This document shows, piece by piece, positions 8,405 to 17,758 of a stretch of 64,000 bases of DNA (position 1 is the first letter of the stretch; each line of letters starts with the position of its first letter). The translations under genes and the position numbers were made by a program. The notes beneath the pieces are model-generated. The model was given only the letters and a program-made list of their open reading frames with translations, did not search any database and had not been told where the DNA came from. This DNA comes from Alcaligenaceae bacterium (GTDB lineage Bacteria > Pseudomonadota > Gammaproteobacteria > Burkholderiales > Burkholderiaceae_B): contig JACCEP010000007.1 of the NCBI GenBank assembly GCA_013416395.1, positions 1 through 64,000 on the forward strand, read 5' to 3'.

Positions 8405-9805
8405 TTAGTTGCTGATCGTATCTTTTACTTGCGCTGCAATCGTCAGCATGCTGGTCAGTTGACTCACATCATCCACCACATCAAAACCATGCAGCAAAGA
8501 CAGGCTTTCTTCCACGCGCCCCGGCTCCAATCCTCCCAAAGGGACCAGTCGCCGGTATTTGGCGTCGATGTCATCCCAGCTTACGCCGCGCGGGCCTGAG
8601 CCGCGTGGCGCTACGCAGGTGCTGGAAAATTCCCTGCCGTCCTTTAGCACAATGGTCACACTGCCGCCGTGGCGATGCGGGAACCTGTCGGGCAAAGGCG
8701 CAGGCGATGGATCGAATACGACTTTATCCTGGAGGCGGCCAATTACTGGGTCGGTCATTTTTTCCACCGTCAGGGCGTCCCAGCTGAACTCCCCATCAAC
8801 GATCGAGGCCGCCACAAAATACACCAGGCTGTGCGCAGCATCGACTAGGTTGCGCGGATGTGGCTCACCCTTAAAGTTTGTGAATTGCACCGCTGCAGAA
8901 ATGGTGACGCGATCGATCTCGTTGGGTTTGACCTTGCCCGCGCGGGCTGCGTCCGCAGCCGCTTCGGCAGTGGCATGGAAGGGGTGGGCGCCAGGCATGA
9001 GCTTGATTGCCATATCGGTGATGATGTCCCAGTCTTCGCCCAGACCCAGCGTAATGTCTTCGATAGCCTGGCCGTTCATTGCGCTAAGGAAACCGCGTGG
9101 CGTTTCAAGAATGCTCAACTCGGCCTGAAAGCCCCGTCTGGCTGCCATCGCAGCCTGCACGCCTATCATGGCTGCGTTGCCCGCATGGTACTCACGCGCA
9201 CAACTGGTGTCGGCGGCTACCGCCATGCCGCCTATGGACGTGGCCGCCAGCGCAATGGCGTGCGCCATGCGGCCTGCATCCAGTCCATGCAGACGGCCGG
9301 CGGTGACCACCGCGCCAAACACCGTCGACACCGACCCATGAAAACCGCGCTGCATGCGGCCGGGGGTAAGCGATTCATCGATGCGTCCGGCCACTTCGTA
9401 ACCCAGCACCATGGCGGCCAGAAGGTCGAGGCCCGAACTACGCGTGTGCTCGCCCAGCGCGACTGCCGTTGTCGAAATAATGGTGCCAATGTGGGCGATG
9501 CTGCGCAGGTCGCTGTCGTCGGATGCAGCGGCATCGCTGGCAACGGCGTTTACCCTTGCCGCTCTGGTTAACGGCAGCCGGGCATTTTGAAACCACACAG
9601 AAGCTTGTCCGGTGCCGCCCTCTTCCAACTCCAAGGACCGCACAATGCGGGCCGAGTCTATGTCTTGGCCCACGGCCGCGCTGGCTATGGTACTGGCCAA
9701 GCTCATTTTGGCACGCTCGATGGCCAACAACGAAACGCCGTCAGCAGGCATACCCACGACGAATTCGGCCAGGGTTTGAGCTAAAGTCTTCATAGTATGG
9801 CTCAC
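8405..9805 (-). CDS. MmgE/PrpD family protein (first copy)
   Basis: 466 residues, the usual length of MmgE/PrpD proteins, whose known members are 2-methylcitrate dehydratase, cis-aconitate decarboxylase and iminodisuccinate epimerase-like enzymes. Family features include ALAATSIGGMAVAADTSCAREYHAGNAAMIGVQAAMAARRGF and MAIKLMPGAHPFHATAEAA. It is the last gene of a minus-strand operon and overlaps the permease gene by 4 bases, so translation is coupled. Reaction unknown: the context indicates dehydration or isomerisation of a hydroxylated organic acid imported by the adjacent ABC system. A second paralogue is at 14090-15463. Confidence 0.85.
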   Translation of the reverse strand: MSHTMKTLAQTLAEFVVGMPADGVSLLAIERAKMSLASTIASAAVGQDIDSARIVRSLELEEGGTGQASVWFQNARLPLTRAARVNAVASDAAASDDSDLRSIAHIGTIISTTAVALGEHTRSSGLDLLAAMVLGYEVAGRIDESLTPGRMQRGFHGSVSTVFGAVVTAGRLHGLDAGRMAHAIALAATSIGGMAVAADTSCAREYHAGNAAMIGVQAAMAARRGFQAELSILETPRGFLSAMNGQAIEDITLGLGEDWDIITDMAIKLMPGAHPFHATAEAAADAARAGKVKPNEIDRVTISAAVQFTNFKGEPHPRNLVDAAHSLVYFVAASIVDGEFSWDALTVEKMTDPVIGRLQDKVVFDPSPAPLPDRFPHRHGGSVTIVLKDGREFSSTCVAPRGSGPRGVSWDDIDAKYRRLVPLGGLEPGRVEESLSLLHGFDVVDDVSQLTSMLTIAAQVKDTISN

Positions 9806-10680
9806 GTCTGCATGCCCCAGCGCCCAATGGTGTGCCGTTCCACCACTCTGAAAATCAGGTTTTCAACCAGCAGACCGAACAGGATAACGGTAAGCAGGCC
9901 GGCGAATACATTGGGTATATCCAGCATGTTCTTGTTCTGAAAGATATACCAGCCCAGACCGCCCGAGCCGGAGCTGGACCCGAATACGAGTTCAGCGGCG
10001 ATCAACGTGCGCCACGCGAAGGCCCACCCTATTTTCATGCCAGTAAGTATGCTGGGAAAGGCGCCAGGTATCAAAATCTTCAATACATACTGCAATCCCG
10101 ACAAGCCATAATTGCGGCCCACCATGCGCCAAGTCAGGCTGACCGATCGAAACCCGGCGTGCGTGTTCAGAGCGACGGCCCATAGTACGGCGTGGATAAG
10201 CACGAAGATTATGCTGGCATTGCCTAGTCCAAACCAGATCATGGACAGCGGCAGCAAAGCGATGGACGGCAATGGGTTGAACATGGATGTCAGTGTTTCA
10301 AGCAAGTCGGCACCCACTCGCGTCGCACTGGCAAAGGCTGTGAACAGGGCGGCGATAAGCAGCCCGGCCGCATAGCCTTGCAGCAGAAGCGAAATAGACG
10401 ACCACGTCGCCAACAGCAGCGTACCTGATGCGATACCGGCAAAGAACGCCTTCACGGTCGCCATAAAGGTAGGAAAAAGCAAAGGATTTCCTGACCAGCG
10501 GGCATAAACCTCCCAGACTATGGCCAGTAGAATCAGCATAATGCTCTTGCGGAAGGTGCCGTTATCCAGCAGGCGTTCCCATAAGCCCAATGGCTTCTCG
10601 ACGATGCCAAAACCCTTGTCTTCGACGGTGTTGACGATTTCTTCGCGGTAAACCGTTGAGTTGGTAAGTGCTTCAGACAT
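9802..10680 (-). CDS. ABC transporter permease, NitT/TauT type
   Basis: 292 residues from the ATG at 10680 (MSEALTNST), a start that overlaps the ATPase stop by 8 bases. Six hydrophobic segments of a BPD_transp_1 permease follow, with the cytoplasmic EAA-like loop around NYGLSGLQYVLKILIPGAFPSILTGMKIG, as in SsuC and TauC. It forms the membrane channel for the binding protein at 11535-12536. The frame is open further upstream, but those codons overlap the ATPase gene and have no family similarity. Confidence 0.88.
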   Translation of the reverse strand: MSEALTNSTVYREEIVNTVEDKGFGIVEKPLGLWERLLDNGTFRKSIMLILLAIVWEVYARWSGNPLLFPTFMATVKAFFAGIASGTLLLATWSSISLLLQGYAAGLLIAALFTAFASATRVGADLLETLTSMFNPLPSIALLPLSMIWFGLGNASIIFVLIHAVLWAVALNTHAGFRSVSLTWRMVGRNYGLSGLQYVLKILIPGAFPSILTGMKIGWAFAWRTLIAAELVFGSSSGSGGLGWYIFQNKNMLDIPNVFAGLLTVILFGLLVENLIFRVVERHTIGRWGMQT

Positions 10681-11461
10681 GAGCCATTCTCCCTTGCGTT
10701 GCGCTCTCCTGGAAAAGCAGCTCTTCAATGCGCTGGGTTAACAGCTTGCCATCAGGCCCCGTTGCGTCAAGACCATCGCTATTCAATTCTGCCCGAACCT
10801 GGCCAGGATGCGGGCTAAGCAGCAAAATACGGCTGCCTATGCGTACCGCCTCAGGTATAGAGTGTGTAACGAACAGCACGGTAAAACGGGTGTCTTCCCA
10901 TAGCTGTAGAAGCTCTTCCTGCATTTTGGCGCGCGTCAGTGCATCGAGCGCTGCAAAAGGTTCGTCCATGAGCAGGATGTCCGGCTCCATGGCCATGCCA
11001 CGCGCAATGGCCACGCGCTGCTTCATCCCGCCAGAAAGCGTATGCGGCAGGCTGTCGGCAAAGTCTGAAAGGTTGACCTTGGCGATGTAGTGCATGGCCT
11101 TTTCTTCTGCCGCCTTGCGCTCCAGTCGGCCACTAGCCGTCAGGGCAAACACGACGTTTTCTTTTACGGTCTTCCAGGGCAACAATTGATCGAACTCTTG
11201 AAACACCATCACCCTGTCCGGTCCGGGTTTGACGATTTCCTGGCCGTTCAGCTTGATATGGCCTTCGACCGTGGGCAGGTAGCCGCCGACCGCCTTCAAT
11301 AACGTAGACTTGCCGCAGCCCGACGGGCCGACAATAACAAACCGGTCAGAGCGGAAAACATCGAAGCTGACGCGGTATGTCGCAGTAATCAGGTGGTCCT
11401 TGGTGCGATAACGCAGAGTGACGCCCTGTACCGACAGCAATGGTGTTGCGGTTTGAACCAT
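10673..11461 (-). CDS. ABC transporter ATP-binding protein, NitT/TauT type
   Basis: 262 residues from the ATG at 11461. Walker A is GPSGCGKST, the signature is LSGGMKQRVAIARGMAMEPDILLMDEPFAALD, and the switch region reads FVTHSIPEAV. Family: SsuB/TauB-like ATPases that energise import of small organic anions. I reject the upstream in-frame extension to 11617, because residues before MVQTATPLL have no conservation. It lies between the receptor and permease genes of the same importer. Confidence 0.9.
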   Translation of the reverse strand: MVQTATPLLSVQGVTLRYRTKDHLITATYRVSFDVFRSDRFVIVGPSGCGKSTLLKAVGGYLPTVEGHIKLNGQEIVKPGPDRVMVFQEFDQLLPWKTVKENVVFALTASGRLERKAAEEKAMHYIAKVNLSDFADSLPHTLSGGMKQRVAIARGMAMEPDILLMDEPFAALDALTRAKMQEELLQLWEDTRFTVLFVTHSIPEAVRIGSRILLLSPHPGQVRAELNSDGLDATGPDGKLLTQRIEELLFQESATQGRMAHV

Positions 11462-11534
11462 GAAATGCGGTCTCCAGACATTCTTTCCAGGCAAGCCGCT
11501 GCCGGCAACAACCGGATGCGGCTTGCTCTGGCGA

Positions 11535-12536
11535 TCAGTTTCCTGTGGAAACGGCGGGACCGGGAAAGAAGAGTTCTTCCAGACTCTCGGGACGATGCTT
11601 GATCGACGCGATGTCATTCATGAACTTGGCGTACTTCATGACGTTTTCGGGCTTGGCCGTGTACTTGATCGATGGGTTGTTCAATATCTTGACCATTTGA
11701 TCGACAGCACCGCTGCCGCCCATTGAAGCGATCAGCACTTTGGCGGCACCTTCTTTGTCGGCCTTGATCATGGCCTGTGCCTCTTCCAATGCCGCGACGA
11801 AAGCAGCATAGACCTTGGGGTTCTGGTCATGAAACTTGGTGGTGGTCGATACCATGGTGAAGGTTGTCGAGCTGCCCATGACGTCGTCCGTATTCTGAAT
11901 GGTGCGAATGCCTTTTGTTTGCTGTTCGCGCTCAGCCAGCGGCGACGAAGCATAATGCGCAACAATGCTGCCGCCCCCCGATAACAGCGCGGCTGCGGCA
12001 TCGCCATGCTTCATGCTGACGGTGTAAGGATCAAACCGAAACGCCTGGTCTTTGCCATATTTTTTGACCGCATACATCTGCATGACGATGGACGGGATCG
12101 ATGACTTGACCGACGTTACAGCAATCTTGTCGCCATCCCTCAGGTCGTCTATGGACTTCAGGTGCTCTGCGTTGGTATTCAGATACATGGGCATGGAACT
12201 AATGGCAGCCACCCCCTTGACATCAGATGTTCCCTTGGTGCGATCCCACAACAGCAGAAATGACGGTGGGCCCGCTGAAATAAAATCGGCTGAACCGGAA
12301 AGCAAGGCGTCGATCATCACTGAAGGGCCACCAATATTGGACCAATTTATAGTAATTTTTTGGCCCGCCTTCTCGGCGTGTTTTTCAATGAGCTTGTGCT
12401 CCTTCATCATATGAAGGGGTAGAAACCCGAAACCGCCTGCTCCCAATGGGATGTTCAACTTACTGACTTCCGCGTGCGTACCCAATGGCATTAACCCTAC
12501 GGCGGCCAGTAACGCTATGCTTATATGCTTGTTCAT
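11535..12536 (-). CDS. ABC substrate-binding protein, NitT/TauT family
   Basis: 333 residues with a typical Sec signal peptide (MNKHISIALLAAVGLMPLGTHA). The mature part follows the NMT1/SsuA-like fold: LGAGGFGFLPLHMMKEHKLIEKHA near the start, then NWSNIGGPSVMIDALLSGSADF. A strong AAGGAGA-type site precedes the start. It should deliver the substrate to the permease and ATPase downstream in the operon. The ligand is unknown; neighbours suggest a carboxylic acid rather than a sulfonate. Confidence 0.88.
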   Translation of the reverse strand: MNKHISIALLAAVGLMPLGTHAEVSKLNIPLGAGGFGFLPLHMMKEHKLIEKHAEKAGQKITINWSNIGGPSVMIDALLSGSADFISAGPPSFLLLWDRTKGTSDVKGVAAISSMPMYLNTNAEHLKSIDDLRDGDKIAVTSVKSSIPSIVMQMYAVKKYGKDQAFRFDPYTVSMKHGDAAAALLSGGGSIVAHYASSPLAEREQQTKGIRTIQNTDDVMGSSTTFTMVSTTTKFHDQNPKVYAAFVAALEEAQAMIKADKEGAAKVLIASMGGSGAVDQMVKILNNPSIKYTAKPENVMKYAKFMNDIASIKHRPESLEELFFPGPAVSTGN

Positions 12537-12610
12537 TGCCTTCTCCTTTGGTTGTGGTACTGCGCCTCCTCGGCTATTTGTCGACCATTGTTCTGCCGAC
12601 AGATAAAGTG

Positions 12611-13525
12611 TTATTGCTCTGGAGGTTTGCCTATCTGGATGCCAGCAAGCTGCTCACTGAGCAAAGCGACGGCGGTGTGATCGGCCTGCGGGCCCAGGAC
12701 AGCGCTGGCCCCGGCCCACAAGTTGCGGCATAAATCTGCAAATGGAGCATTTACGTTGTTCTCGTGCGCAATACCCAGGGCGATGGTCAGGTCTTTGACC
12801 ATCAGGCTCATGGCAAACCCCGAATCGAATTTGCGCGAAAGCACGTACTGCTTGAACTTCTTCTGCGTGCTGTTGTTCATGCCCGTTGAAACATTCAGGA
12901 CGTCGACCATGGTTTCGGGGTCGATGCCGAAACGCGATCCAATGATAAGGGCCTCTATGCCGATCAGGAACCCGGCGGAAGACACCAGATTATTGAGCGC
13001 CTTCATGGCATGGCCAGAGCCCACTTTGCCTGTAGCGATGACACTACCCAGCGCATTCAGAATGGGCCTGGCGGTATCGATATCAGCCTGCTCACCGCCA
13101 GCCATAATGGTGAGTTCGCCCGTACGGGCTCGTGGCACGCCGCCCGAGACTGGTGCATCAAACAGCACGACGCCCTGATCGGCGAGCCGTTCACTGAACG
13201 CTACCGTTTGGCTGGGAATGCCCGAGGTCATTTCAATGACGACCGCACCGTGTCGCAAGCTGGGCGCAAGGCCCTGCGGGCCGAACAGTACATCCTGGAC
13301 TATGGCGCTATTGGGCAAGATCGTTATGATGACGTCCGCCTCTTTTCCCAGCTCGGCAAGCGAGGCGGCAGGCTTGATGCCATGCTCTTTGGCAAAGGCG
13401 GCCGTCCGGTCGGGGTTGTTGTCGAATACAGAAAGGGGGTACCCGGCCTTTAGCAAGCACCCCGCCATGGGCGCACCCATGGCGCCAATGCCCACAAAGC
13501 CAATTCGGGGTAGGGTCGAGGCCAT
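12611..13525 (-). CDS. 3-hydroxyisobutyrate dehydrogenase-like oxidoreductase (first copy)
   Basis: 304 residues. The N-terminal Rossmann domain carries GFVGIGAMGAPMAGCLLKAGY, followed by the substrate loop DAPVSGG, and the catalytic lysine motif KALNNLVSS near residue 175. This beta-hydroxyacid dehydrogenase family oxidises or reduces 3-hydroxy acids with NAD(P) (3-hydroxyisobutyrate dehydrogenase, tartronate semialdehyde reductase). The start overlaps the stop of the preceding carboxymuconolactone-decarboxylase-like gene as TAATG. A paralogue is at 21440-22360. Confidence 0.88.
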   Translation of the reverse strand: MASTLPRIGFVGIGAMGAPMAGCLLKAGYPLSVFDNNPDRTAAFAKEHGIKPAASLAELGKEADVIITILPNSAIVQDVLFGPQGLAPSLRHGAVVIEMTSGIPSQTVAFSERLADQGVVLFDAPVSGGVPRARTGELTIMAGGEQADIDTARPILNALGSVIATGKVGSGHAMKALNNLVSSAGFLIGIEALIIGSRFGIDPETMVDVLNVSTGMNNSTQKKFKQYVLSRKFDSGFAMSLMVKDLTIALGIAHENNVNAPFADLCRNLWAGASAVLGPQADHTAVALLSEQLAGIQIGKPPEQ

Positions 13526-13938
13526 TATTTGGCTCCGGCTTTATTGCCTTTGGCTTTTTCTTCGGCAATGACTTCCGAGGCTACCTTCATGCCGTCCAGG
13601 GCCGCCGGTACGCCGCAATAGATGGCCACCTGCAGGAAGATTTCTTTGATGTCATCTTGGCTCAAGCCGTTATTGAGCGCGCCGCGCACATGCAGGCGTA
13701 TCTCATGAGGCCGATTCAGGGCAGCCAGCATGGACAGGTTCATGATGCTACGCGTGCGACGGTCTAGCCCTGGACGTCCCCAAATTTCACCCCAGCACCA
13801 TTCGGTGACCAGTTTTTGCATGTCTGCCGTGAAATCGTTTGCCGCGTCCAAAGACTTTTGCACATGCTCTGCACCGAGTACCTCTTGGCGGTTTTTCAAA
13901 CCCTTGGCAAACAGCTCTGTATTGAATTCTTCGCGCAT
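13525..13938 (-). CDS. Carboxymuconolactone decarboxylase family protein
   Basis: 137 residues, matching PcaC-type length. The pattern EVLGAEHVQKSL, then WGEIWGRPGLDRRTRSIMNLSMLAALNRPHEIRLHVRGALNNGLSQDDIKEIFLQVAIYCGVPAAL, is the CMD fold of PcaC and lacks the AhpD CxxC redox pair. It is the first gene of the minus-strand operon ending at 8405, transcribed away from the PrpD gene at 14090. Its true substrate is probably not carboxymuconolactone, since no other beta-ketoadipate genes are present. Confidence 0.85.
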   Translation of the reverse strand: MREEFNTELFAKGLKNRQEVLGAEHVQKSLDAANDFTADMQKLVTEWCWGEIWGRPGLDRRTRSIMNLSMLAALNRPHEIRLHVRGALNNGLSQDDIKEIFLQVAIYCGVPAALDGMKVASEVIAEEKAKGNKAGAK

Positions 13939-14017
13939 AGTCGTTCTGACTCCTACATGGGTAACGGGGAAAATATGGAATAAAGTATGGTGTTAGAACT
14001 ACAATCTGTCAATCATA

Positions 14018-14028
14018 TCGTCATACAA
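14018..14028. promoter_or_regulatory. Candidate GntR/FadR-type operator in divergent intergenic region
   Basis: The sequence TCGTCATACAA fits the TNGTNNNACNA pattern bound by FadR-subfamily regulators. It lies midway between the divergent genes at 13938 and 14090, embedded in a larger AT-rich stretch (13970-14040) containing ATACAAT. A FadR-type regulator gene is at 18950. Binding is inferred. Confidence 0.4.
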
Positions 14029-14089
14029 TATATCGACTTTTCACGGGTATCATATTCGTGCCTCCCACTGACAGGAATGCCATCACGCC

Positions 14090-15463
14090 ATGAAAAACAC
14101 CAAGCAAGCCGCCCAACTGAGTCCGGTCTCGGCGCAACTGGCCGCCTTTATCAGCGATACCACATGGGAACAGGTGCCCGCCCACATCTGCCACGAGATC
14201 AAACGGTCGGTGTTGAATTATTTCGCGGTGGCGCTGGCCGGGTGCAGCGACCCCACCCTGGATCGTGCTGTAAGAACTTACGCGCGCTTCTCTGCGGGCC
14301 ATGCATCGACCCTGGTCGGGCGCCCCGAACGCCTGGACATGCTTAACGCTGCGTCACTGAACGCCATGAGCGCGAATGTGTATGACTACGACGACACGCA
14401 TATTCCGACCATCATCCACCCGACGTCACCCGTCGCCCCCGCCTTGTTCGCCTTAGGCCAGATACAGCCTCTTGCCGGCAAAGACTTCATGCTGGCCTTT
14501 CTGCTTGGCGTGGAAGCGCAATGCCGGATCGGCCTTGCCATATCCCCCTTCCATTACAACCGGGGTTGGCACATTACCTCCACGTGCGGCGTGTTCGGTT
14601 CCGCCATGGCCGTAGGTAAGGTGCTGAATTTATCACCCACACAGCTTTGCTGGGCCCTGGGTTCGGCGGCCTGTCAGGCGGGAGGGCTTGTGGAATCTCT
14701 GGGAACCATGTCCAAGAGTGTCAGCGTTGGCAACGCGGCCCGCAATGGCATATTGGCGGCGCTTCTGGCTCAAGACGGCTTCGATGGGCCGGCCCGGCCG
14801 CTGGAAGGCGTAAACGGCTTTCTTCAGGTTTTTGGCGACGCGCCGGATTTCGACGCCGTGACACGCGGCTTGGGCAATGATTGGCAGATCAGCAATGTGG
14901 CTTATAAGCCCTACCCCTGCGGTGTGGTGCTAAACCCCGTGCTGGATGCCTGCCTGGCATTGTCTGCCCGCATTGAGCCGCGTCGGCTCGAGACTATCGA
15001 AGCCATCGAATTAACCGGAAATCCGCTGCTGCGCCAGCGCACCGACCGCCCCAATATTAAGACGGGGCGCCAGTCGCAGGTAAGCGCCCGGCATGCCGTG
15101 CCTGTCGCTTTGCTGCGCGGCAACGCCGGCCTGGAGGCGTTTTCCGACCAAGCCGTCGGCGATCCAACGCTGCGTGCGCTGGGCGCTCTGCTGAGCTTCA
15201 ATGACGATGAGGCGTATGCGATAGACAGTGCCAAAGTGCTGCTGCGATTCCGTGACCAGACGATCGAGCAAGAGCATGTACAAATGGCACGAGGCTCGCT
15301 GCACCGGCCTTTGACAGACGATGAACTGGAAATCAAATTGCGCGACCTTTGTCGCTATGGGCGTTCGGGGTGTGACGCCGACCCCTTGATCCAGGCCGTG
15401 TGGAACATGGAGGACGCAGAAGATATGGGGCACTTGGCCAAACTGGCCGCTGCACCCGGCTGA
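14090..15463 (+). CDS. MmgE/PrpD family protein (second copy)
   Basis: 457 residues of the same family as the gene at 8405-9805 but clearly diverged from it. Family features include VLNYFAVALAGCSDP, YDYDDTHIPTIIHPTSPVAPALFALGQ (the D-D-T-H active-site region) and NRGWHITSTCGVFGSAMAVGKVL. It reads divergently from the minus-strand operon starting at 13938 and converges on the TRAP permease gene with 9 bases between their ends. The reaction is not predictable; dehydration, decarboxylation or epimerisation of a tricarboxylic or dicarboxylic acid is possible. Confidence 0.88.
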   Translation: MKNTKQAAQLSPVSAQLAAFISDTTWEQVPAHICHEIKRSVLNYFAVALAGCSDPTLDRAVRTYARFSAGHASTLVGRPERLDMLNAASLNAMSANVYDYDDTHIPTIIHPTSPVAPALFALGQIQPLAGKDFMLAFLLGVEAQCRIGLAISPFHYNRGWHITSTCGVFGSAMAVGKVLNLSPTQLCWALGSAACQAGGLVESLGTMSKSVSVGNAARNGILAALLAQDGFDGPARPLEGVNGFLQVFGDAPDFDAVTRGLGNDWQISNVAYKPYPCGVVLNPVLDACLALSARIEPRRLETIEAIELTGNPLLRQRTDRPNIKTGRQSQVSARHAVPVALLRGNAGLEAFSDQAVGDPTLRALGALLSFNDDEAYAIDSAKVLLRFRDQTIEQEHVQMARGSLHRPLTDDELEIKLRDLCRYGRSGCDADPLIQAVWNMEDAEDMGHLAKLAAAPG

Positions 15464-15472
15464 ACATGCTGA

Positions 15473-17566
15473 TTACCTCGCCTGTTGGGGCAGCCAAACC
15501 ACGATTTCCGGAAATACATACAGAATTGCCAGAAAAACCAGCATGACGACAACAAACGGAAGCACACCCATGGAAATCTGCATGAAGGTCACTTTTTCAC
15601 TCGTGCTGCTCAAAACGAACAGCACCATGCCCAGAGGCGGTGTGATCAACCCGACCTCTATCATCAGGACAAGAAAAATACCAAACCAGATTGGATCCAT
15701 GCCCAGCGCCATGGCAATGGGGAATGTGACAGGCAGTGTCATCAACATCATGGCAATTGATTCGATGAACATTCCTAACACCAGATAGACCAGCGTCATC
15801 GAAACCATCACTACCCACGGAGACAGACCGGCATGGGTAATCAGGGCGACGATCTCGCGCGGCAGGCGAATGTAATCGAATACCCAGCTAAATATCGATG
15901 CGCCAACTACGATAAGCAGCAACATCGCACTAACCTTGGCGGTATCCAGGGCAACGGCGAAAAGCCCTCTCATATCGATCTTCCTGCGCATCAAACACAG
16001 TAGGTATGCGGCGAGCGCCCCGATGGCAGCAGCCTCGGTGGGCGTTGCGATTCCCGCATACATGGAACCCAGAACGACGAATATGATGGCGGCAAAAGGC
16101 ACCATGCCTTTCGAGCTGGCCAGTTTATCCTTCATGGTGTAGGCATGTGCGACCGGCGCCGACCCGCGCCAGCCCAAAGCCCATACCAAAGCGGTCAGCA
16201 TGAACATAAACATCAGCAGCAGGCCAGGCAGGAGGCCACCTATAAACAAGTGGGTCACCGACGCGCCGACGGTGGTGCCATAAATGATCATGGGAATACT
16301 GGGAGGTATCAAAATGCCCAGTGTGGCACCCGCGCCGGTAACCCCATAAGTAAGTCGAGGACTGTATCCGCGCTCTATCATTTCAGGGCAGGCCACTTTA
16401 CCCAAGGTAGCAGCCGTTGCGATGCTCGATCCCGACACAGCGGCAAATATGGCCGATGCGCCCGCACTGGCATGCGCCAGCCCCCCTGGCGTGCGCCCGA
16501 ACCAACGGACCAGAGAGTCGAACATCCCGGCGACGATTCCACTGCGCAGCAAGAGCCCGCCCATGAAGATAAACATGGGCACCGCCGACAATGTAAATGT
16601 ATTGGTGCTGCTCCATGCTCGCTCTGCGAGCAACGATAACTGCGGTCGGGAAAGCAGGAAGTAGACACCCAACGTACCAACGAGCCCCAAGGCAAGCGCT
16701 ATGCGGACACCGAACAACAGCAGAAATATCATGGAAGCCACCAGCAGCAGTCCGACCAGGGCCAAGGGCTGCCCTCGCATCAACGAATACAGCAAAGACA
16801 GCACACCCAGCAGGACAACCGTATGCAGCATGGTGCGTGAACCGCTCCATACCAGCATGCCCAGCACCATGAATACGACGATCGCTATGCTGCCCCAGTC
16901 GTAGCGATTGCCAAATACCAATACGCTATGTCGGCCCAGGGCAATCAGCGCCATCAGCAATAGTAAGGAAAATACAGGTAGCGCCCATCGACGGACATTA
17001 CCTCTGGGCGGCTTTAAACGGTAAATATCGATAAGAATGGCTAGCGCGTAAACCAGAAGACCGACAGATACCGACAGCTCCGGAATCCACTGGGGCGTCG
17101 AAAGCAATCCCCAGTCCCGCGTACCATTGAAGAACTCCCTGGCATTGAACGACGCCATCTGCCATGCCGACATCAGAACAAAGAACAGCCCGCTCCACTG
17201 GCAGATAAGTTCGACCTCGCATCTGGCATTGGTGGAAAGCCTATCCACCCACAACTCGACCTGGACGTGGCTGTTGCTGCTCTGGGCAATGCCCAGGCCC
17301 AGGAATACAACGGCTACCAACAAATAGGTCGAAATCTCGGTGGCCCAGGATGTGGGCGAATTGAATAGGGAGCGCGAGCCAATCTCAAAGCACATGATCA
17401 GGGCCATGGCGAGCAAGGCAAGGCCGGCCAGTAAACCGCTTGCCCGCACAAGGTACTGGGCAGCGCGCACCGCTATGAAATCGTCATTGTTGGACAAAGG
17501 GTACGGAGAAGGGGCAGCACCCGCGCCGCCATGCGGCGCCTTATCGCTGAGATTCTTTATTGTCAT
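15473..17566 (-). CDS. TRAP transporter permease, DctQ-DctM fusion
   Basis: 697 residues. Residues about 35-190 form the four-helix small subunit (DctQ): FEIGSRSLFNSPTSWATEISTYLLVAVVFLGLG. Residues about 230-697 form the large subunit (DctM) with roughly a dozen helices, including GGLAHASAGASAIFAAVSGSS and GATLGILIPPSIPMIIYGTTVG, the conserved core of the elevator-type carrier. Works with the receptor encoded divergently at 17759. Fused Q-M proteins are known in TRAP systems. Drives Na+-coupled uptake of an organic acid, identity unknown. Confidence 0.9.
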   Translation of the reverse strand: MTIKNLSDKAPHGGAGAAPSPYPLSNNDDFIAVRAAQYLVRASGLLAGLALLAMALIMCFEIGSRSLFNSPTSWATEISTYLLVAVVFLGLGIAQSSNSHVQVELWVDRLSTNARCEVELICQWSGLFFVLMSAWQMASFNAREFFNGTRDWGLLSTPQWIPELSVSVGLLVYALAILIDIYRLKPPRGNVRRWALPVFSLLLLMALIALGRHSVLVFGNRYDWGSIAIVVFMVLGMLVWSGSRTMLHTVVLLGVLSLLYSLMRGQPLALVGLLLVASMIFLLLFGVRIALALGLVGTLGVYFLLSRPQLSLLAERAWSSTNTFTLSAVPMFIFMGGLLLRSGIVAGMFDSLVRWFGRTPGGLAHASAGASAIFAAVSGSSIATAATLGKVACPEMIERGYSPRLTYGVTGAGATLGILIPPSIPMIIYGTTVGASVTHLFIGGLLPGLLLMFMFMLTALVWALGWRGSAPVAHAYTMKDKLASSKGMVPFAAIIFVVLGSMYAGIATPTEAAAIGALAAYLLCLMRRKIDMRGLFAVALDTAKVSAMLLLIVVGASIFSWVFDYIRLPREIVALITHAGLSPWVVMVSMTLVYLVLGMFIESIAMMLMTLPVTFPIAMALGMDPIWFGIFLVLMIEVGLITPPLGMVLFVLSSTSEKVTFMQISMGVLPFVVVMLVFLAILYVFPEIVVWLPQQAR

Positions 17567-17617
17567 TGAGTCTCCTTATATGGCGATGCTGCCAGCCATT
17601 GCTGTTTTTAAACGCAT

Positions 17618-17654
17618 ATTGTATTATCGCATGACGCCATGACGATAATATAAT
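17618..17654. promoter_or_regulatory. Inverted repeat in TRAP divergent promoter region, candidate operator
   Basis: ATTGTATTATCG at 17618-17629 is mirrored by CGATAATATAAT at 17643-17654 with one mismatch and a 13-base spacer holding a direct repeat of ATGACG. It sits between the divergent TRAP permease (17566) and receptor (17759) genes, where one regulator could control both. The GntR-type regulator gene at 18950 is the obvious candidate. Confidence 0.5.
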
Positions 17655-17758
17655 ATTTTCCTGCGCCAGTTGTCTCAGCCAACCACCATTGAGGCATCCA
17701 ATCCGGTCTGCGGCGTCATTCGTTCCCAATCAGAAAAGCAGTTAATACGGAGAAGACA